From contig NZ_FLOC01000019.1 in assembly GCF_900089755.1 (NCBI RefSeq), positions 30,733 through 94,732 of the forward strand: a stretch of 64,000 nt of DNA. Direction: 5' to 3'. The stretch's first letter is position 1. Every line of letters starts with the position of its first letter. The position numbers and the translations under genes are program-made. The notes under the pieces were generated by a model. That model worked only from the letters and a program-made list of their open reading frames with translations, did not search any database and was not told where the DNA came from. Origin of the DNA: Marinomonas aquimarina. Lineage in GTDB: Bacteria > Pseudomonadota > Gammaproteobacteria > Pseudomonadales > Marinomonadaceae. Positions 1 to 6,775 of this stretch are shown one piece after another.

Positions 1-1
1 C

Positions 2-931
2 TTGCAGCAACGTTTAGCGCAAGCAGAACAAGACGTTTCGCAGCTGCAGTATTTATCCATGAGCAGTGTATTTTACACCCACGCCGAACTAAACGAGCCG
101 TGGGGCGTGAGCCTGCCTTCGATACCCGACAGCACCATGTTCCATTTATTGCTAGCAGGACAAGCCATCGTCGAAGTCGGTGATCAGAGGGTAGCCCTAG
201 AGGGTGGAGATTTCATCCTGTTACCGAAGGGGAAAGGTCATGCATTACTGGACTCGCAGCGCTCACCGGCACAAGACCTACTCAGCCTCCCCTTAGAACC
301 AGTTTCCGATCATTATGAACGTTTAAAGCTTAGCGGAGATGGCGCTTATTCTGCCGCCTTGTGCGGTACCGTGATCTTTCGCAGCCGCATCAGTCAGGCC
401 ATGCTAGAGTCCATGCCCGACCTTGTACTACTGTCGACGCAGTCCCCTTATTACAACACCGTCCGTCAAGCAATAGAGCTGATTCGAGCGGAATTATTGC
501 AAGAGCAATACGCCACCAGTGCCGTCGTTGCAAGACTGGCTGACATTGTCATTTTGCAAAGCATTCGCGCCTGGGTCGAGCAAGCGGTTACTGAGCCTCA
601 GCGTTTTTTTGACGCCCATGCCGACCCTCGTTTGGCCCAGGTCATGAATCTCATCCATCAACACCCTGAGCACAGTTTAAGCATCGAATGTCTGGCAAAC
701 TCAGCGGCGATGTCACGCACAGCCTTTATTAATCACTTTAAAAAAGTCGTCGGCATGCCGCCCAGGCAATATGTCTCTGAATGGCGCTTGAACCTTGCCA
801 GAAACCTGCTGCAGAGTCGTACCGATACGATTGCACAAGTGGCAGAGTCGGTCGGCTACCAATCCGAGGCAGCCTTCAGCCGCGCCTTCAAAGACAAGTT
901 TGGCTACCCGCCTTCGCAAAATCGACGCTAA
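2..931 (+). CDS. AraC-family transcriptional regulator (5' end at window edge)
   Basis: Cytoplasmic DNA-binding regulator. The N-terminal half (about residues 20-190) looks like the cupin-type sensor of AraC proteins: a PWGVSLP segment, then beta-rich sequence with GGDFILLPKG. The C-terminal about 100 residues carry two helix-turn-helix units, ending in the family signature (IAQVAESVGYQSEAAFSRAFK, then FGYPPSQ). The reading frame is open to the first bases of the window. The first codon used here is a TTG at position 2, and the family normally has about 20 residues before PWG, so the true start is either this TTG or just upstream; an internal ATG at 59 is the alternative. It converges with the NmrA-like gene, with 3 bases between the stop codons. 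No target can be read from the sequence. Confidence 0.85.
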   Translation: MQQRLAQAEQDVSQLQYLSMSSVFYTHAELNEPWGVSLPSIPDSTMFHLLLAGQAIVEVGDQRVALEGGDFILLPKGKGHALLDSQRSPAQDLLSLPLEPVSDHYERLKLSGDGAYSAALCGTVIFRSRISQAMLESMPDLVLLSTQSPYYNTVRQAIELIRAELLQEQYATSAVVARLADIVILQSIRAWVEQAVTEPQRFFDAHADPRLAQVMNLIHQHPEHSLSIECLANSAAMSRTAFINHFKKVVGMPPRQYVSEWRLNLARNLLQSRTDTIAQVAESVGYQSEAAFSRAFKDKFGYPPSQNRR

Positions 932-934
932 GGG

Positions 935-1756
935 TTAACGCCATACCCCGGTATAGGCCGTTTTTTTAACGTACTCATTGAATGTCAGCGCGGGGCGTCC
1001 GAGCAGCTGTTCCACCGTATGGGTGGTGCTGGCATTGCGACCATCGAGCACTTCCGTAAACAGATGCTGGAGTAAGGTGATCAAGTCATCCGGCACTCCC
1101 TGTTGCGCAGCGGCCGCTAGGTAATCTGCCACCGAGACAGGTGCATAAGTCACCGGTGCGTCGATCGCATCACTGATGTGTTCGACACATTGCTGGAAGG
1201 ACAACAGCTCAGGCCCAGTGACCTCAAACAATTGATTGTTCAAGCTGGCCGTAGTCATCACTTTCGCAACCACCTCCGCGATATCATCGGCGTCAATGAA
1301 CGGCTCAAGGGCTTGCGCCTGAGGCAACAGCAGTGTTCGCGAAACGATGCCATCGACCATAAAACTTTCGCTAAAGTTCTGCATAAACCAACTGGCTCGC
1401 ACAATATTCCAAGTCAGTCCGCTATTCATGACTAACTGTTCGGCTTGCTGAGCACCAGGCTCACCGCGTCCGGACAAGAGTACTAGATGCTGCACACCTG
1501 CTCGTTTGGCAACCTTAAGCAGCTGCGCCACATCCGAGGCCGCCTTGGCCAAGGCAAGGTCTGGGTAATAGGTAATGTATAACACGTCGATTTCAGACAG
1601 CGCATCAGCCCAAGTACTGGGTGCATGCCAATCAAAATTTGGCATACTCGCCCGAGTAAGTGCACGCACGGATTTGCCTTGTTCAGTCAGCAACTCACAG
1701 ACACGTCTACCTGTTTTACCGTTTGCACCAATTACACCGTAATGAGTAAATGTCAT
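935..1756 (-). CDS. NmrA-like NAD(P)-binding oxidoreductase
   Basis: A 273-residue atypical short-chain dehydrogenase. The N-terminus has a Rossmann glycine motif, GANGKTGRRV (residues 10-19), followed by RALTRAS, where NmrA/azoreductase-type proteins contact the NADP phosphate. LVLLSGRGEPGAQQAE and NIVRASWFMQNFSES match the substrate-side region of NAD(P)H-binding family proteins that act as quinone reductases or redox sensors. The start is supported by TAAAGGAG seven bases before the ATG. It converges on the AraC gene and is followed upstream by the cold-shock leader on the other strand. The substrate is unknown. Confidence 0.85.
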   Translation of the reverse strand: MTFTHYGVIGANGKTGRRVCELLTEQGKSVRALTRASMPNFDWHAPSTWADALSEIDVLYITYYPDLALAKAASDVAQLLKVAKRAGVQHLVLLSGRGEPGAQQAEQLVMNSGLTWNIVRASWFMQNFSESFMVDGIVSRTLLLPQAQALEPFIDADDIAEVVAKVMTTASLNNQLFEVTGPELLSFQQCVEHISDAIDAPVTYAPVSVADYLAAAAQQGVPDDLITLLQHLFTEVLDGRNASTTHTVEQLLGRPALTFNEYVKKTAYTGVWR

Positions 1757-1913
1757 ATCAAGCTCCTTTAATCACAATTGATTTAACCGTTATCAGTGTG
1801 GTCAAAGCTGCTCGAAAGCAGAATGATGCAATGTCTTGAAAACTTTGCAGATCGTACAGAAAGCCTTTTTCTTAAGCGCAGTGAAATTATTTTCGTCTTT
1901 CTTCAAATAAACG

Positions 1914-1942
1914 TTGACTCGGTAAACTGCTGTCTATATATT
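1914..1942 (+). promoter_or_regulatory. Candidate sigma-70 promoter of the cold-shock gene
   Basis: TTGACT (1914-1919) and TATATT (1937-1942) are separated by exactly 17 bases. Transcription would begin near 1949, giving a leader of roughly 150 nt before the cold-shock ATG at 2097, close to the long leaders of cspA-type mRNAs. The rest of 1757-2096 holds no gene I can support. Confidence 0.55.
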
Positions 1943-1948
1943 AAACAC

Positions 1949-2096
1949 CAGCTAGAAAGTTTGCGTGTTTAAGTCCTCGTTACGTAGTGTTATATAAAGT
2001 AGTCCTTCGTCTTGTAAGATCTAAAATATTGTCTTTTTCTCCGCTACATCCGCCTAATTACAGGCACTTTTATTTTTTATCTACAGGATATCGATT
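1949..2096 (+). promoter_or_regulatory. Long 5' leader of cold-shock mRNA
   Basis: About 150 nt of untranslated, T-rich sequence lies between the predicted start site and the ATG, with ACAGGATATCGATT just before the start codon supplying the ribosome site. Leaders of this length act as RNA thermosensors in cspA-family mRNAs; that role is inferred here from length and position only. Confidence 0.4.
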
Positions 2097-2306
2097 ATGT
2101 CTAACAAAACGACTGGTACAGTAAAATGGTTCAACGAAACTAAAGGTTTCGGTTTCATCCAACAAGAAAACGGCCCTGACGTATTCGCACACTTCCGTGC
2201 AATCGAAGGTAACGGTTTCAAAACGTTGACTGAAGGCCAAAAAGTTGAGTTCGTTGTAACTCAAGGCCAAAAAGGCCCACAAGCTGAGAACATCGTTGCT
2301 CTTTAA
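2097..2306 (+). CDS. Cold-shock protein, CspA family
   Basis: A 69-residue single cold-shock domain, the usual length of the family. RNP1 is KGFGFIQ (residues 16-22) and RNP2 is VFAHF (29-33); both bind single-stranded RNA and DNA. The conserved [15 protein letters not shown] start and the GPQAENI end are intact. It acts as an RNA chaperone that melts structure in mRNA, during cold or during rapid growth. It is monocistronic, between a long leader and a strong terminator. Codon choice resembles that of highly expressed genes. Which Csp paralogue it is, and whether it is cold-induced, cannot be told from this sequence. Confidence 0.97.
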   Translation: MSNKTTGTVKWFNETKGFGFIQQENGPDVFAHFRAIEGNGFKTLTEGQKVEFVVTQGQKGPQAENIVAL

Positions 2307-2328
2307 TTCTTAATTAAAGCAGCACATT

Positions 2329-2368
2329 AAAAAGGGGCGATACCGCAAGGTATCGCCCCTTTTTATTT
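2329..2368 (+). terminator. Intrinsic terminator after cold-shock gene
   Basis: An 11-bp GC-rich stem (GGGGCGATACC with its complement) closes a GCAA tetraloop and is followed by TTTTTATTT. The flanking A-run also makes it usable from the other strand. Confidence 0.9.
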
Positions 2369-2521
2369 GCGAGTGCCCCGTCCTACATAAGGTGCTCACC
2401 TTTCACTTCGAGACTACCACTGACTGTGCCAAATAGGGGGCCGTGTAAATCAGCTGGCATACTGCACTATCGTCATGCAGACTTAGAGCCTCTGTTTTTT
2501 TAAAGTATCTTAGGGCTTTAT

Positions 2522-3442
2522 ATGCTTGCCGCCATTGTTCAATTTTCCCGCTCACTCACGCTACTCGCTGCTTGCGCGACGCTTCCAGTGGCTTTGGCAC
2601 AAACCGATACTGAAAGCTTCTTTGAAAAAATAGACACTCTACAAGCGTCCCACGCATCCAGTGCTGAGCGCATAGCCGCCCTAAGTGCCCTATTCCACGG
2701 CGCACCTTATGTGGATGGCAATCTTGGCGAAGGGACGCAGGGCAAATACGACCGCGATCCACTGTATCGCTTTGATGTGTTCGACTGTACCACTTATGTG
2801 GAAACCGTCTTAGCCGGCGCACTCTCTACTTCTGCCAATGACTTTGCCAGCAATATGCGAAGAATCCGTTACCAGGGTGGGCACGTCTCATTTGTCAGTC
2901 GTAATCACTTCGCCAGCGCCGATTGGATTCCTAATAATCAGTGGCTGCTAGAAGACATTAGCGAAGCGGTAGGGCAAGAGCAGACCTTGATGGCCAACAC
3001 ATTGATCGACAAGCCAGCATGGTATCAAGCCATGTCAGAAAATCGTCTGCAAGGCCTGCCAGATGGGATCGATCGCAGCGCCTTACTGCAAGCGTTGCAG
3101 CAAGAAGGTAAGCACTTTAAAGCGCAACAAGTCTCTACCCCGTATGTCCCTCTGAGCGCCGTATATCAGGGAGAGAAAATCAATCGTGCCTTACTCGACC
3201 GCATTCCGAGCGGCAGTATCATCAGCATGGTACGGCCAGACTATGATGTAAAAAAGTGGATCGGTACTAATTTGAATATTACCCATCAATCCATTGCCAT
3301 TCGTAAAGCTGGCACACTCTATTTGCGCCATGCCAGCCAGTTCAAGAAAGAGGTCATCGATGAAGACTTTGTCGAGTACTTCCAAAAATATGACAGCAAA
3401 TCGACGCTAAAAGGCTTTAACGTGCAGCAACCTACTTTTTAG
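2522..3442 (+). CDS. DUF1460 family, putative secreted amidase-like cysteine hydrolase
   Basis: A 306-residue exported protein. Residues 1-26 form a Sec signal peptide (hydrophobic stretch ending PVALAQ). The motif VFDCTTYVETVLA (about residues 86-98) contains the conserved Cys of DUF1460, a family with an NlpC/P60-like fold annotated as N-acetylmuramoyl-L-alanine amidase-like. RNHFASADW and the late NITHQSIAIR provide the likely His partners. The expected location is the periplasm or outer membrane, acting on peptidoglycan or a related amide. It stands alone between two terminators. The ribosome site before the ATG is weak. The substrate is not established. Confidence 0.85.
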   Translation: MLAAIVQFSRSLTLLAACATLPVALAQTDTESFFEKIDTLQASHASSAERIAALSALFHGAPYVDGNLGEGTQGKYDRDPLYRFDVFDCTTYVETVLAGALSTSANDFASNMRRIRYQGGHVSFVSRNHFASADWIPNNQWLLEDISEAVGQEQTLMANTLIDKPAWYQAMSENRLQGLPDGIDRSALLQALQQEGKHFKAQQVSTPYVPLSAVYQGEKINRALLDRIPSGSIISMVRPDYDVKKWIGTNLNITHQSIAIRKAGTLYLRHASQFKKEVIDEDFVEYFQKYDSKSTLKGFNVQQPTF

Positions 3443-3451
3443 TCTGCACAC

Positions 3452-3482
3452 AAAAAAGCCGCCCCGTTACTGAGGCGGCTTC
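3452..3482. terminator. Hairpin between convergent genes
   Basis: AGCCGCC pairs with GGCGGCT across a 10-nt loop, preceded by six A. The T-run serves best on the minus strand, after the DUF2383 gene; on the plus strand the tail is poor. Confidence 0.6.
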
Positions 3483-3496
3483 GACTTAAACATAAC

Positions 3497-3949
3497 TTAA
3501 TGCACGATGCCATCCTGCAACATACGCATTTCGTCGTGACACTCTTTCATCCGCGTATAAATGCGGCGTAAGGTCACTTCGCATTCGGGCGCTTGGTCTT
3601 TTTCCAGTGCCCGGTCAATTTCCGCCAGCACCTTATCTTCGACTTCTTCAAGCTGGTCTACATAGTGCTCGGCACTGCTTTCGGGTGAAATTTTATTAAC
3701 CAATTTGGTGTACACCTTGCGCACTTCCGTCATGCGATCGGAGCCTGTTTCAAAGTCCCCTTTTTCGACCACTGCGAACTTCTGCAACTCAAGTACAGCA
3801 GACTCTTTGGCATCGATCATGCGATTGAAAAAGCTGGTGTATTCCGAACGATCTACTTTACCTTTCGCTTCATGGTAAAACTCAACGCCACTGTTCATCA
3901 CTTTGATGATATCTGAGATGTGATTAACCTCTGGTGTATGCTGTAACAT
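3497..3949 (-). CDS. DUF2383 / PA2169-type four-helix-bundle protein
   Basis: About 150 residues, almost wholly helical and charged, with no signal peptide or membrane segment. The pattern (ISDIIKVMNSGVEFYHEA; later ESSAEHYVDQLEEVEDKVL) matches the ferritin-like PA2169 family. The frame is open further upstream, but the start is taken at the ATG at 3949 because AAGGAGAAAATT lies directly before it and because the homologous region begins at that point. Members are usually small stress-associated cytoplasmic proteins of unknown biochemistry. It is a single-gene unit converging on the DUF1460 gene. Confidence 0.8.
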   Translation of the reverse strand: MLQHTPEVNHISDIIKVMNSGVEFYHEAKGKVDRSEYTSFFNRMIDAKESAVLELQKFAVVEKGDFETGSDRMTEVRKVYTKLVNKISPESSAEHYVDQLEEVEDKVLAEIDRALEKDQAPECEVTLRRIYTRMKECHDEMRMLQDGIVH

Positions 3950-4082
3950 AATTTTCTCCTTGGTTATTCGTTCGTTTACATCGCTTGCTTCGAGCTTGTA
4001 TGGCGAGCTTTTTCTCAACCACACCGTTAGATTTGACGACTCAGCCGGAGATTTCAACGTCACAAAATAGACTGCACTGGCA

Positions 4083-4721
4083 TTACACTTTTACTGCGAG
4101 TTTTGACAGAAGGTTGTCGCCCTGCGCCAACATCGAGAGACCACTTATCAAAAACTCAACGGCTAAAAACAACAACATCACACCCATCACTCGTTGTAGC
4201 CAACTCATTATGGTCGGATTCAATACCGCCTGCTTGAGTCGATTCCCAGCGACAAAGTAACTCGCTGGAGCGCCGCCTGCCATGGCGCCCAACATCATCG
4301 ACATAAGCAGAATCATCGCCCCTTCCACATGGGCATTGGGAAACTGCACGGTCACAATGGGCAACACCGCCACCATGGCTTTCGGGTTGGTTAATTGCAT
4401 CAGAAAGCCCGCTACAAAAGTAAGGTTCTGCGGCGTGTTGTTAGCCTTCTGGACTTGAAAACTCGCTTTAATAATTTTTAGTGCCAAGTAAGCAATGTAT
4501 GAACCGCCGGCCAGTGCTGCAACACCTTGCAGCGCTTCGGTCATAAACGAGCTACCCAGATACCCCGTAACAATGAACAGCAAGCACATAGCCACGCCAA
4601 CACCAGCGCAGAAGCGCAACGCCCGCCAACCGTAATCAGACACGCCGGCGAACAAAGACAGCATATTTACAGGGCCTGGGCTGTACATCATGGCCAAGGC
4701 AAATAGAAAAATTTCGAGCAT
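4083..4721 (-). CDS. LysE/RhtB-family amino acid exporter
   Basis: A 212-residue inner-membrane protein with about six hydrophobic helices. The N-terminal MYSPGPVNMLSLFAG (residues 12-26) is the LysE/RhtB signature. QLTNPKAMVAVLPI (around residue 108) is the second conserved patch. These transporters export amino acids or related metabolites by proton exchange. GGAGG lies well placed before the ATG. The adjacent AraC gene is in the same orientation 56 bases upstream, a pairing often seen for LysE exporters, so co-regulation is likely. The substrate cannot be assigned. Confidence 0.9.
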   Translation of the reverse strand: MLEIFLFALAMMYSPGPVNMLSLFAGVSDYGWRALRFCAGVGVAMCLLFIVTGYLGSSFMTEALQGVAALAGGSYIAYLALKIIKASFQVQKANNTPQNLTFVAGFLMQLTNPKAMVAVLPIVTVQFPNAHVEGAMILLMSMMLGAMAGGAPASYFVAGNRLKQAVLNPTIMSWLQRVMGVMLLFLAVEFLISGLSMLAQGDNLLSKLAVKV

Positions 4722-4777
4722 AGCAAAGCCTCCAACGGCGTGTGAGTCGGATCGAGAACAATGGAAAAGGAGATAGA

Positions 4778-5605
4778 TTAGCGGGCGAGAATCAGCTGCT
4801 GGTACTGCCTTGGCGTCATGCCAAACACCGGCTTAAAGCGACGATTGAAATGACTGAGATCGTTAAAGCCCAACTCACTCACCACATCGAGTACCGGCAC
4901 ACCGGAGCGCAACGCTTGCTGGCCTCGATGAATGCGCACGTTGAGCCAATATTGATGAGGCGTCATACCGGTATAGGCTTTAAAGCAGCGCAAAAAATGG
5001 TACTTGGACATACAGGCCACTTGGCACAAATCGTCCAACGAGACTTCGTCTTGATAGTGATCCTGTAAGCAGTCTTTGGTACGTTCTAACAGTTGCTGGC
5101 GGCGCGATTCCGCAAACAAGGGCTGGTTCGATTGATAACGTACTAGCTGTTCACTGAGCTCGAATAATAGCGATTCATACTCACTCGACGTGCCCGTTTT
5201 TAGCTCAATTAAGCGCGCCAGACGCAGGATTTTGTCTTGTACGGCTAGGTCAGAAAATACCGCATCTTGAATGCGGAACTGCTCCGGCGAGTGGACATTG
5301 AGCGCGTCTAAATACGGTGCTAACTGTTGCGGATGAATGTACAACATGCTGTAGGTCAGCGCCGTGTCTTCGCCAGATTCACCATCGTGGGCATCCCCCG
5401 GATTAAACACCATGATTTGCCCAGGATGGCTTTTATGGAATGCACCTTGGGTGTAGAAATCCTGACGGCCGCTGAGCGTCACACCAATCGAATACTCTTC
5501 ATGGGCATGAGTGCTGTAGGCGAAGTCGGTCATGGACGCTTTCAGCAACATGACATCCTCAAGCCCTTGGCTGTTCATAAAGGTAAAACGATTCTCGTCG
5601 GACAT
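4778..5605 (-). CDS. AraC-family regulator, likely controlling the LysE exporter
   Basis: About 275 residues. The N-terminal cupin sensor includes AYSTHAHEEYSIGVTLSGRQ and HPGQIMVFNPGDAHDG, typical of AraC_binding domains. The C-terminal double helix-turn-helix runs from SLDDLCQVACMSKYHFLRCF to DVVSELGFNDLSHFNRRFK and ends GMTPRQY. The start could be the ATG at 5605 or a TTG at 5617; the ATG was chosen because a G-rich stretch precedes it. The gene lies just upstream of the LysE gene on the same strand, so the pair probably forms one unit. The DsbA-like gene is divergent. Confidence 0.88.
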   Translation of the reverse strand: MSDENRFTFMNSQGLEDVMLLKASMTDFAYSTHAHEEYSIGVTLSGRQDFYTQGAFHKSHPGQIMVFNPGDAHDGESGEDTALTYSMLYIHPQQLAPYLDALNVHSPEQFRIQDAVFSDLAVQDKILRLARLIELKTGTSSEYESLLFELSEQLVRYQSNQPLFAESRRQQLLERTKDCLQDHYQDEVSLDDLCQVACMSKYHFLRCFKAYTGMTPHQYWLNVRIHRGQQALRSGVPVLDVVSELGFNDLSHFNRRFKPVFGMTPRQYQQLILAR

Positions 5606-5779
5606 CTCCAACCCCAAAGTATGTGTTGATCTGCACTAAGAAGACTACAACTGATGATAGCAAAGGTATTGGACAAAATTGCGCACTATCAACATAGCTT
5701 ATCTGTTGGCGCCACAGCGCTTTTCAAACACAGCATTTCATTCTATGGTGTGGCTTTACGATCATTTGGAATGGCAACT

Positions 5780-6487
5780 ATGACCTTTACCTACTTATTC
5801 GATCCGCTGTGTGGCTGGTGTTACGCCGCAGCGCCTGCGATCAAAGCTCTGCGTGAAGCTGAGCTTGGCAACATTGCCATGGCACCAGTGGGCTTGTTCT
5901 ACAACCCTCGCCCAACCAGTGACATCGCGGACTTCGCCAAAACCAACGATGAGCGCATCCAATCTCTGTCAGGACAAGAATTTTCTGACGCCTACTTTGA
6001 AAACGTATTGCAGAAGCCGGATGGCGTGTTTTCATCACGCGCCTTAACGCTTGCGACCCTATTCCTTGAAACGCAACAGTTAGGCCTTGCTGGTGAACTC
6101 CTGCATACTGCACAGATTCGCCGTTACGTAGAGGGTATTGATACATCGGATACATCCGAAGTGGCAAACATTGCCAAACAGGTTGCCGCTGAGCAAGGTA
6201 TTGAAGTCGATTCACAAGCCCTAGCGGAATTACTGCAAGACGGCAGTCCACTGCAGCAGCAGGCCGATCAAATGGTGCAACAAGCCAGCCAACTATTAAG
6301 CCGTTTGCCCGGCTCTGGCGGCGTACCGCAATTGATCATGACCAACGAAGAAGGCCAAAACTACATCTTCTCCGGTGCCGATTTGTACCAAGGCGCGGAA
6401 GGATTCCTTGGCTTAGTAAACACCGTGCAAATGGCCCTATCAGGGGAAATTACTCCGGAAATGATGGAGCAGATGCAAGAGAAGTAA
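5780..6487 (+). CDS. DsbA-family protein, FrnE-like thioredoxin fold
   Basis: About 235 residues with no signal peptide, so probably cytoplasmic. The active site CGWC appears at about residues 11-14 in TYLFDPLCGWCYAA, and the cis-Pro loop is GGVPQLIM. A helical insertion with a DSxLQQQADQ region lies between them, as in FrnE and HCCA-isomerase relatives. It is a thiol-disulfide oxidoreductase, or a glutathione-linked isomerase. The frame extends upstream to 5654 but that part lacks family similarity; GGA nine bases before the ATG at 5780 supports this start, with ATG 5771 as the alternative. A strong terminator follows. Confidence 0.82.
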   Translation: MTFTYLFDPLCGWCYAAAPAIKALREAELGNIAMAPVGLFYNPRPTSDIADFAKTNDERIQSLSGQEFSDAYFENVLQKPDGVFSSRALTLATLFLETQQLGLAGELLHTAQIRRYVEGIDTSDTSEVANIAKQVAAEQGIEVDSQALAELLQDGSPLQQQADQMVQQASQLLSRLPGSGGVPQLIMTNEEGQNYIFSGADLYQGAEGFLGLVNTVQMALSGEITPEMMEQMQEK

Positions 6488-6490
6488 TCA

Positions 6491-6528
6491 ATAAAGCTCC
6501 TTTGAACGGACTTTCAAAGGAGCTTTAT
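6491..6528 (+). terminator. Intrinsic terminator after DsbA-like gene
   Basis: A perfect 16-bp inverted repeat (ATAAAGCTCCTTTGAA and its complement) around a 6-nt loop, with a short T/A tail. The following 6529-6775 contains no gene I can support. Confidence 0.75.
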
Positions 6529-6775
6529 AACTTGAGCGATCTAAAGGTATCTGCTGTCCATTTAACATGGCAGTACCAGGTGTCATTTCAAACTTAGACA
6601 CATACTCGCCGATTCAGCACCGTGATACATCTCACCTCGATACATCCAATCTTTTAGATCCGTGTAGGCAACTGATCGGTGCGGCTCAGCTTTCTTGATA
6701 ATTTATCAATCCTTGCTGATACTGAATGATGTAATTCCCCCCATTGAATCTCTCTTGTTTTGAAGGTCAGCATGG

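Noticed and set aside
3950..4063. N-terminal extension of the DUF2383 protein
   Set aside because: The best ribosome site is at 3949 and the extra residues lack similarity.
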